From an uncultured bacterium (GTDB lineage: Bacteria; Actinomycetota; Coriobacteriia; Coriobacteriales; Coriobacteriaceae), in the NCBI GenBank assembly GCA_905215945.1, contig CAJMRZ010000001.1, forward strand, positions 1 through 29,360: 29,360 nucleotides of DNA, read 5' to 3'. A model generated the notes under the pieces. The model was given only the letters and a program-made list of their open reading frames with translations, did not search any database and had not been told where the DNA came from. This document shows positions 23,493-29,360 of the stretch, in pieces. A program made the translations under genes and the position numbers. Position 1 is the first letter of the stretch. Each line of letters opens with the position of its first letter.

Positions 23493-24506
23493 TTATCGAT
23501 TCTCAATACTTCCGATGTTCTTGAGCTCGATGGAGATGAGGCCGTTGGGCTCGTTGACAAACTCGATGTACTCAGAGTTCGAACCCATCTCGGCCGGGAA
23601 GCTGATCTCGATGCCCGTGTCGGTACGGATCTTGTGGTTGCGCACCGCCGCGCGTTCGACCTGCTTGCGCTCCACGGGCACACGCTCAGGCACCTTCTCC
23701 TCAGTCAGTGCCGCGCGCACGCTCTCCTTGATAACCGGCTCGTCCTCAAAGACCTCATCGACGATATCCCAAGGGGGCAGTTCCTCGTCATCCTCAACTT
23801 TCTCGGCAACAGCAGCCTTAACCTTGGCGAGTGCTACAGCCGTGTTGGCACCGTGCTCCTCGGCGACTTCCTCGACCACACGCGTCACGGTGTCGATGAC
23901 CTCCTTGCCCGATACCCCCGTGTCGCACTGCAGCAGGCCATCGGGAATGAGCATGCGATCCTCGCCGGCAATCTTGCGCTTCTTATCCACATAGCCGATC
24001 TCCATGGTGCTTGCACGCACGATTGCATAGCTCGGCACCTTTTGCGAGGGATTCGGCAGAATGGCGTAGTGGCGCGCAATGTCGTTGCGCACCTCGCCCT
24101 CTTCGCGACCCACCTCGTGCATAAAAGCCTGCTTGGAGCCCAGCAGCATCACGGCAAACCAGCGGGCATCCTCATCGTCATCAAAGTCCGCCACAAGCAC
24201 GTCAGTGGACTCGGCTTTCTCGGCCTTGGTAAGTTCGGAAGAGATGAACTCCGCAATCTGCTGAGACAGATCCACGAACTCACGCTCACCAAAGAAATAG
24301 CCCTTGAGCTCGCCGCCGAATGCGGAGTTCTCGGCAAACGTGGCACGCTTGTTATCAGCCGAGGTACGAGCGCGCCGCAGGTGCGTGGTTACGAAATTAC
24401 GCACGGTGCGGCTCTCGATATCGAGCTCGCGCTGGCTCATAACGTTGACGGCAGAGTCAAAGTCCAGGATATGCAGAATCGCGTGATTGATTTTCATATA
24501 CGGCAT
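23493..24506 (-). CDS. nucleoid-associated protein, YejK/NdpA family
   Basis: Probable DNA-bending nucleoid protein of 337 residues. The family is recognised from the N-terminal HAILHILDF, the middle QKVPSYAIVRASTMEIGYVDKKRK-like segment, and the C-terminal HKIRTDTGIEISFPAE, IEFVNEPNGLISIELKNIGSI. A very acidic stretch (about 230-265, with EKVEDDEELPPWD) lies between the domains. ATG 24506 and ATG 24497 are both possible starts; neither has a strong ribosome binding site. Single gene with its own terminator. Nothing connects it to the sugar genes. Confidence 0.82.
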   Translation of the reverse strand: MPYMKINHAILHILDFDSAVNVMSQRELDIESRTVRNFVTTHLRRARTSADNKRATFAENSAFGGELKGYFFGEREFVDLSQQIAEFISSELTKAEKAESTDVLVADFDDDEDARWFAVMLLGSKQAFMHEVGREEGEVRNDIARHYAILPNPSQKVPSYAIVRASTMEIGYVDKKRKIAGEDRMLIPDGLLQCDTGVSGKEVIDTVTRVVEEVAEEHGANTAVALAKVKAAVAEKVEDDEELPPWDIVDEVFEDEPVIKESVRAALTEEKVPERVPVERKQVERAAVRNHKIRTDTGIEISFPAEMGSNSEYIEFVNEPNGLISIELKNIGSIENR

Positions 24507-24571
24507 TCCGTTCTAGATCGATTTCGGCACGAACCAGTATAGCGGTCGATCCCGCCCCAGGCGCATCGAAG

Positions 24572-24606
24572 ATTGGTGCATCGGGGACAGGTTGCTTTGC
24601 ACCAAT
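24572..24606. repeat. short palindromic repeat, copy 1 (flanks DUF2974 gene)
   Basis: ATTGGTGCA (24572-24580) and TGCACCAAT (24598-24606) enclose TCGGGGACAGGTTGCTT. The second copy, in the same orientation, is at 25787-25817. The core GGGGACAG also appears at about 13429 and 18810. Confidence 0.75.
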
Positions 24607-24608
24607 GG

Positions 24609-25769
24609 TTAGCGCAGGAGCTCGGACTGCCAAGCCTCGAGCTGTTCTGCCAAGCTCTTGCCGGCAGCGGGCATGTCGATCTGGGGACGTTTGGGCAGAA
24701 GCGCACACTTAAGAATCGCAACGATAGTCTGCGAGACAAAGCGTCGCGTATCCTTGTCAAAGCCTTGCGCAGCCTGGAGCATCACGGGCAGGCTCTCGCG
24801 CAGATTCCCAGCGATATCCGCAAACCGCTCAGCACCCGTAGCCTCAAGCACGGAGAACAACGCATCTACAAAACGCTCGCGCTCGTTAGGCGACACCGCA
24901 AGCAGCATCTCGCGAATGGAGCCATCAACGTATCGAGCACCGGCGGACAGGCGCTCACAGTACACGAAGTCGCGACCATCAACCACCCAGCTAAAGGGAT
25001 TATGCTGAAGCAGGCTGAACTCGGTGCTCTCAACGATGGCATAGTCCTCCTGTGTCTCGAACATCATGCCAAAGATCGACGACCGAGGTAGCGTCTTGTC
25101 GATTCGACCGGATAGATCGGCGAAGGCGTTGCCGCTCAGAAACTCCTCGACGAAGCCCGGACCATCATGGGAATACGCCCGTTCGATTCGCTCACGGGCG
25201 ACATCGGGGCACATCGCCGCACCGTACACCGCAAGGTTTCCACCCTTGGAATGACCTCCGCACAAAAGCGGCCCGTCAATCGCATCCGCCGCCTCGTCTA
25301 CATAACGCGCCGCGGATTCCTGGGCCGGCACAGGACACCGGAACGCCATGTTAAAGTCCTCTTTCCAGCCCACAATCGTGCTGTCGGTCCCCCGGAAGGC
25401 AAGATAGCTAAACCCCGCCGGAAATCGGAACGTCATGGCCGCAAACTGCTCCGTCGCCACCACATCGCTCACGGCACGATAGCCGCAAACGTGCACGCCG
25501 CGGTAGCGAGGGCTTGCTGCCACAGCCTCCAACAGGGCACGACTCCCCTCCGGATCCCACAGGTCGCCAATCATGTCTTGGTAGCACTCGGCGCGCAGCA
25601 GCTCGCGTACGTCTAGGCCCTGCCAGTTCGTCAGCTCCGCCATATCACCCGGCAAACGCAAATAGGACAACCACGCAAAGACCAGGCTATCCACCGCGCA
25701 GAACGGCCGTTCCTCAAACGGATCAAACGCTGTCTGGGCATAGGTCAAAAAATTAGGCGAATCCGACAT
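24609..25769 (-). CDS. alpha/beta hydrolase, DUF2974 (Mbeg1-like)
   Basis: Cytoplasmic protein of 386 residues with a lipase-type alpha/beta fold. The nucleophile elbow GGHSKGGNLA gives Ser174 (G-x-S-x-G). FRGTDSTIVGWKEDFNM (about 125-141) is the oxyanion-side FRGT motif of class 3 lipases, and YSHDGPGF follows. The N-terminal FCAVDSLVFAWLSYLRL is typical of Mbeg1-like proteins. The C-terminal part (about 290-386) is helical with no known motif. There is no signal peptide. The substrate is unknown. The gene is bracketed by two copies of a short palindromic repeat. No strong ribosome binding site is seen before ATG 25769 (GGGAGGGCC only). Confidence 0.83.
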   Translation of the reverse strand: MSDSPNFLTYAQTAFDPFEERPFCAVDSLVFAWLSYLRLPGDMAELTNWQGLDVRELLRAECYQDMIGDLWDPEGSRALLEAVAASPRYRGVHVCGYRAVSDVVATEQFAAMTFRFPAGFSYLAFRGTDSTIVGWKEDFNMAFRCPVPAQESAARYVDEAADAIDGPLLCGGHSKGGNLAVYGAAMCPDVARERIERAYSHDGPGFVEEFLSGNAFADLSGRIDKTLPRSSIFGMMFETQEDYAIVESTEFSLLQHNPFSWVVDGRDFVYCERLSAGARYVDGSIREMLLAVSPNERERFVDALFSVLEATGAERFADIAGNLRESLPVMLQAAQGFDKDTRRFVSQTIVAILKCALLPKRPQIDMPAAGKSLAEQLEAWQSELLR

Positions 25770-25786
25770 GGCCCTCCCATCAACTA

Positions 25787-25817
25787 TGGTGCATTGGAGT
25801 CAGGTTACTTTGCACCA
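25787..25817. repeat. short palindromic repeat, copy 2 (flanks DUF2974 gene)
   Basis: TGGTGCA (25787-25793) and TGCACCA (25811-25817) enclose TTGGAGTCAGGTTACTT, close to copy 1 at 24572-24606. Confidence 0.75.
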
Positions 25818-25852
25818 AAAAGGCGCCCGGGCCGTGTGGACCCGGACGCCTT
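25816..25852 (-). terminator. terminator after ldh
   Basis: AAGGCGCCCGGG (25820-25831) pairs with CCCGGACGCCTT (25841-25852) with one mismatch. TTTTT follows on the minus strand, 31 bases past the ldh stop. Confidence 0.82.
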
Positions 25853-25883
25853 CATTGTAGCTTTTCGCTCTAGCGAGCTTGAT

Positions 25884-26834
25884 TTAGCAGGAGAAGTCGA
25901 CGCTGTCGATGATGTCCTTGAGGGCCTTGGCGGAGGCGGTGAGCTCATGCTGCTCGTCATCGTTCAGCGGCACGGGGACGCGGCAGACGACGCCGTCGCG
26001 GCCAACGACCGTCGGCATGGAGATAGCCAGATCGGACAGGCCATACTCGCCCACCATGAGCGAGGAAACGGGCAGAACGGTCTGCTCATCACGCATAACA
26101 GCGGTGCAGATGCGCTTAACGGCCATGGCGACGCCGTAGTAGGTGGCGTGCTTCTTCTCGATGATGGTGTAGGCGGAGTTCTTGACGTCCTCGGCGATAC
26201 GCTTCTCGGCAGCCTCGTGCTCCAGATGACCGTGAAGCTCGCAGAAGGTGTTCAGCGGAACGCCAGCAACCTGAGCGCTGGACCAAGCGACAAACTCGGA
26301 GTCGCCGTGCTCGCCCATGACATAGGCCTGGACATCGCGCGGGTCAACCTCGACGTGGGCACCAAGCATCTGCTGCAGACGGCCAGTGTCGAGCACGGTG
26401 CCGGAGCCGATGACGTGGCCCTCGGGCAGGCCGGACATCTTGATGGCGGCGTAGGTCAGAACATCGACCGGGTTGGAGACGATGAGCAGAATGCCATCGA
26501 AGCCGGACTTCTTAATCTCGGGGATAATGGACTTAAAGATGCTGACGTTCTTGTTGACCAGGTCCAGGCGGGTCTCACCGGGCTTCTGGGCAGCGCCAGC
26601 GGTGACGACGATCATGGCGGCGTCGGCGACATCGGAATAATCGCCGGCGTAGATCTTCATCGGCTCGGCAAACGTCATGCCGTGCGCGATATCCAGGGCC
26701 TCACCCTCGGCGCGGTTCTTGTCCACGTCGATGAGGACCATCTCGGAGAACAGACCGCTCTGCATCAGCGCGAACGCCGAAGACGAACCGACGAAACCGC
26801 AGCCGACAATAGCGACCTTCTTCTCGTTAACCAT
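25884..26834 (-). CDS. ldh: L-lactate dehydrogenase
   Basis: Reduces pyruvate to L-lactate with NADH, the final step of homolactic fermentation. The 316 residues have the Rossmann motif GCGFVG at 11-16 and Asp36 for the NADH ribose. The specificity loop GAAQKPGETR has Gln83, as in lactate rather than malate dehydrogenases, and Arg89. Substrate and catalytic residues Asp149, Arg152 and His177 (GEHGDSE) follow. ATG 26834 follows GGGAG; a frame from 26912 adds residues across a hairpin and is not supported. A single copy of the 9-mer seen in the lac promoters lies upstream at 26953-26961, which hints at shared sugar control. Confidence 0.96.
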   Translation of the reverse strand: MVNEKKVAIVGCGFVGSSSAFALMQSGLFSEMVLIDVDKNRAEGEALDIAHGMTFAEPMKIYAGDYSDVADAAMIVVTAGAAQKPGETRLDLVNKNVSIFKSIIPEIKKSGFDGILLIVSNPVDVLTYAAIKMSGLPEGHVIGSGTVLDTGRLQQMLGAHVEVDPRDVQAYVMGEHGDSEFVAWSSAQVAGVPLNTFCELHGHLEHEAAEKRIAEDVKNSAYTIIEKKHATYYGVAMAVKRICTAVMRDEQTVLPVSSLMVGEYGLSDLAISMPTVVGRDGVVCRVPVPLNDDEQHELTASAKALKDIIDSVDFSC

Positions 26835-26854
26835 TAGAAACTCCCATCTCACTC

Positions 26855-26892
26855 CACAAACAAGCCGCCCGGGAACGACCCGAGCGGCTTGT
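26855..26892 (-). terminator. hairpin between aminotransferase and ldh, terminator or attenuator
   Basis: ACAAGCCGCCCGGG (26860-26873) pairs with CCCGAGCGGCTTGT (26879-26892) with one mismatch. On the minus strand TTGTTTG follows. It sits in the ldh leader, 20-60 bases before the start codon, so it could attenuate ldh as well as end the upstream gene. Confidence 0.6.
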
Positions 26893-26931
26893 CGTAATCC
26901 CAATACATCCAATCGGGACTTTGATTATGCT

Positions 26932-26961
26932 CCTATTCGCAGCCAAAAATCGACCGTTTAC
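26932..26961. promoter_or_regulatory. possible paired 9-mer upstream of ldh
   Basis: ACCGTTTAC (26953-26961) is the reverse of GTAAACGGT, with a weak partner CCTATTCGC 21 bp away at 26932. The match is much poorer than at the lac promoters. Confidence 0.3.
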
Positions 26962-27035
26962 CGAAATTGTTTGCAGAATTCGTAAAATAACTGCACGAAA
27001 TCGGTTTCGATATATTGACGAGCCAAAATAGCTTT

Positions 27036-28199
27036 CTAATACAGGCCCGCCTCGCGAATGGCCTCGACAGCCAAAGCGATCTGGTCGGGCGGCAAGACCA
27101 GCGCCATGCGCACGTGCCCCTCGCCCGAAGGACCAAAGCTCGCGCCCGGCGTCACCACAACGCCGGCCTTCTCCATAAGCTCCTCGCAAAACGCCATGGA
27201 ATCGGTGCGGCCACCGGGAAGCTTGGCCCACACAAACATAGAGCCATGCGCGTTGGGGCGCTCCCAGCCCAAGCCCTCAAGACCGTCGCACAGGGCATCG
27301 CGGCGCTCCTGGTACTTCAGACGCTGCGCCTCGACCTCATCGCGCGGACCGTTCAGGCAGGCGATGGCAGCCTTCTGGATCGGGAAGAACATGCCAAAGT
27401 CGATCTGGCCGCGCAGCTTGGCAAAGGCCGAGACCACGTCCTCTCGGCCGACCAAAAAGCCGATGCGGGCACCGGTGACGTTAAACGACTTGGAGAGCGA
27501 GAAGAACTCAACGCCCACCTCGAGCGCGCCGGGGTACTGCAAGAAGCTGCCGCCCGGCTCGCCGTTGAACACGATGTCGGAGTATGCGTTGTCGTGAACG
27601 ATCAGCAGGTCGTGCTCGCGGGCAAAAGCGATGATCTCCTCGTAGATCTCGGGCGTGCCCACCGAGCCCACCGGGTTGGCGGGCAGCGACACGATCATGT
27701 ACTTGGCACGATCGGCCACCTCGGGATCGATGCCCGCCACATAGGGCAGGTAATTGTGCTCCGCCACCAGCGGATAATACTCGAGTTTGGCGTCGGCGAT
27801 CTTGGCCCCCGCCTCAAAAACCGGGTAGCACGGATCGGGAACCAAAATGGTGTCACCCGGATCGAGCAGGGCCAGGCCCAAATGGCCCACGCCCTCCTGC
27901 GTGCCGTTGCACGACTGCACCATGGACGGCGTAATGCCCGAAACGCCAAAGCGACGCTCATAGTAATCGCACACAGCTTGCTTGAGTTCGGGCAGGTCGC
28001 GCAGGGCATACTTCCACATCTCGGGATCTTGGGCTGCCTGCGTGAGCGCCTCGACCACGTGGTCGTACGGCTTAAAGTCGGGCGTGCCCACGCTCATGTT
28101 GTAAATGGTCTTGCCCTGAGCCTTCAGCGCAAGCAGTTTGTTGTTGAGCGAGGCGAAGACCTCCGCGCTAAAGCGGTCGAGACGCTGCGATGCCTGCAT
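27036..28199 (-). CDS. PLP-dependent aminotransferase, class I/II
   Basis: Fold-type I aminotransferase of 387 residues. The lysine that binds PLP is Lys237 in FSLSKSFNVTGARIGF. Other cofactor contacts are SCNGTQEG (about 96-103), Asn175 in PANPVG, and Asp203 and Tyr206 in HDNAYSD. The type resembles LL-diaminopimelate aminotransferase-like and aspartate aminotransferase-like proteins (for example MSVGTPDFKP, KYALRDLPELKQAV). The amino donor cannot be fixed by eye. ATG 28199 follows AAAGGTGG; a longer frame would run through the terminator at 28217-28249. It lies upstream of ldh in the same direction. Confidence 0.88.
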   Translation of the reverse strand: MQASQRLDRFSAEVFASLNNKLLALKAQGKTIYNMSVGTPDFKPYDHVVEALTQAAQDPEMWKYALRDLPELKQAVCDYYERRFGVSGITPSMVQSCNGTQEGVGHLGLALLDPGDTILVPDPCYPVFEAGAKIADAKLEYYPLVAEHNYLPYVAGIDPEVADRAKYMIVSLPANPVGSVGTPEIYEEIIAFAREHDLLIVHDNAYSDIVFNGEPGGSFLQYPGALEVGVEFFSLSKSFNVTGARIGFLVGREDVVSAFAKLRGQIDFGMFFPIQKAAIACLNGPRDEVEAQRLKYQERRDALCDGLEGLGWERPNAHGSMFVWAKLPGGRTDSMAFCEELMEKAGVVVTPGASFGPSGEGHVRMALVLPPDQIALAVEAIREAGLY

Positions 28200-28216
28200 G
28201 GTGCCACCTTTCGATA

Positions 28217-28249
28217 TGAAAAACGCGGCGCTCCGACAAGAGCGCCGCG
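28217..28249 (-). terminator. rho-independent terminator after the NAD synthase gene
   Basis: CGCGGCGCTC (28224-28233) pairs perfectly with GAGCGCCGCG (28240-28249), followed on the minus strand by GTTTTT. Confidence 0.9.
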
Positions 28250-28317
28250 CGATACGGGCCATCAGATTGCAAAAGTGTAACGCTTGCAACCCCCGTATTG
28301 GTTCAATTTAGCCAACC

Positions 28318-29304
28318 TTAGTCAATCGGATCGAGCGCATCGATCTGCGCAAGCCACAGACGTGAGCTGGCGTCACTCGGCATACGCCAATCGCCGCGCG
28401 GACTGAGCGTCACCGAGCCCACCTTGGGACCATCGGGCAGGCAGCTGCGCTTAAACTGCTGGGCAAAGAAGCGACGATAGAACGTACGCAACCACGTGTG
28501 GACGGTCTTGACGTCGTAGACGCCCTCGAAGCTCTTGAGCGCCATGCGGTAGATCTTGCCCGGCTCAAAGCCAAAACGCAGCAGGTAGTAGAGGAAGTAG
28601 TCGTGCAACTCGTACGGGCCCACCAAATCCTCGGTCTTCTGCGCAATCTCGCCGTCGCCCGTGGGCGGCAGAAGCTCGGGGGACACCGGCGTATCGAGGA
28701 TATCGAGCAAGACCTCGGCAATGCGCCCGCCAAAGACATCGGCGGCATAGCGTACCAGATGGCGCACAAGCGTCTTGGGCACGCTCGCGTTGACGGCGTA
28801 CATGCTCATGTGGTCGCCGTTATAGGTAGCCCAGCCGAGCGCCAGCTCCGACAGGTCGCCCGTGCCAATGACAAAACCGCCAGCCTGGTTGGCCAGATCC
28901 ATCAGAATCTGCGTACGCTCGCGCGCCTGGCTGTTCTCGTAGGTCACGTCCTGCACAGCTGGATCATGCTCAATGTCCTTGAAGTGCTGCTCCACAGCCG
29001 CGTGGATCGAAACCTCGCGGAAGCTCACACCCAGGTCGCGGGCGAGCGACTCGGCATTCGACTTGGTGCGATGCGTCGTGCCGAAGCCGGGCATGGACAC
29101 GGCTGTGATACCAGTGCGCGGCAGCCCCAGTGCATCGAAGGCACGCACGGTCACAAGCAGCGCTAGCGTGGAGTCCAAGCCGCCCGAAAGGCCGATAACC
29201 GCAGCCTTGGTACCCGTGTGGGCAAGGCGGGTCTTGAGGCCCGCAGTCTGCAGATCGAGGATCGTCTCGCAGCGCTCGGCCAAGTCGCCGTGGTCGGCCG
29301 GCAC
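28318..29304 (-). pseudogene. nadE: NAD synthase, synthetase domain only (N-terminal amidase missing)
   Basis: Last step of NAD synthesis, amidation of nicotinate adenine dinucleotide. The 328 residues hold the PP-loop ATPase GLSGGLDST (SGGLDS at 40-45), [26 protein letters not shown] and the end [15 protein letters not shown], which agree with the synthetase half of two-domain, glutamine-dependent NadE (about 640-680 residues). The nitrilase-like glutaminase half is absent. Family-like sequence ([11 protein letters not shown]) continues upstream of GTG 29304 but meets an in-frame TAG at 29331-29329. No ribosome binding site precedes GTG 29304. So it is probably the broken 3' part of a longer gene. 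An ammonia-dependent, shortened but functional enzyme is possible, since all synthetase motifs are intact. Confidence 0.72.
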
Positions 29305-29331
29305 AAAGGGCGCGCGCGGGAAGCAAGTCTA

Positions 29332-29360
29332 TTGACAAAGGCACTTGAAGTGCGTATAAT
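29332..29360 (+). promoter_or_regulatory. consensus promoter with palindrome in the spacer
   Basis: TTGACA (29332-29337), 17-bp spacer, TATAAT (29355-29360), both perfect consensus, reading out of the window. The spacer holds a perfect 13-base palindrome, GCACTT-G-AAGTGC (29341-29353), where a repressor could sit. The driven gene lies outside the window. Confidence 0.85.

Noticed and set aside
26835..26912. N-terminal extension of L-lactate dehydrogenase.
   Set aside because: It would run through the hairpin at 26860-26892. ATG 26834 has GGGAG upstream and starts the family-typical N terminus.
1..29360. tRNA, rRNA, insertion sequences, phage genes or replication origins.
   Set aside because: I looked on both strands and saw no cloverleaf, transposase, integrase or origin-like repeat cluster that could be supported.

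Overview
The window looks like chromosome of a high-GC gut actinobacterium of the Coriobacteriia, most likely Collinsella or a close relative. This rests on base composition, on codon style, and on a lac/tagatose-6-phosphate gene set combined with lactate fermentation. The genus is an inference from overall character, not from a marker gene.

Left edge (1-3626): a mutarotase gene cut by the window edge is divergent from a DeoR-family repressor that resembles LacR of Gram-positive lac operons. A Fic-family protein follows, with base composition unlike its neighbours. It lies behind a 32-bp-arm palindrome that spans its probable promoter.

Centre (3627-18097): three parallel phospho-beta-galactoside modules. 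Each has a LacE-type PTS permease (EIIC fused to EIIB), a GH1 6-phospho-beta-galactosidase of LacG type, and a divergent LacI-family regulator. Modules A (3627-8188) and C (13466-18097) read permease then hydrolase. Module B (8443-13201) reads hydrolase then permease. Each module has its own LacI operators, a GC-rich hairpin between its two structural genes, and a terminator. Pairs of an extragenic palindrome lie at three of the module ends.

Right of centre (18312-23240): one lone EIIA (lacF), which probably serves all three permeases; an unrecognised 337-residue membrane protein; then lacA, lacB, a lacX-like mutarotase and lacC. Sugar would enter as a phospho-beta-galactoside, be cut to galactose-6-phosphate, isomerised by LacAB and phosphorylated by LacC to tagatose-1,6-bisphosphate. 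The aldolase LacD is not in the window.

Right flank (23493-29360), all on the minus strand: a nucleoid-associated protein, a DUF2974 alpha/beta hydrolase bracketed by a short repeat, L-lactate dehydrogenase, a PLP aminotransferase, and the synthetase half of a glutamine-dependent NAD synthase. The NAD synthase reading frame is closed by a stop codon exactly where a consensus promoter (TTGACA-N17-TATAAT) begins at the window end.

Two regulatory patterns appear to tie the sugar genes together. One is a 9-mer, about GYRAACGGT, present twice at exactly 21-bp spacing upstream of all three modules, lacF and lacA. The other is a tandem decamer TGTTYGAATN at 10-bp spacing upstream of the LacR-like gene, lacF (twice) and lacA, which is a good candidate for the LacR operator.
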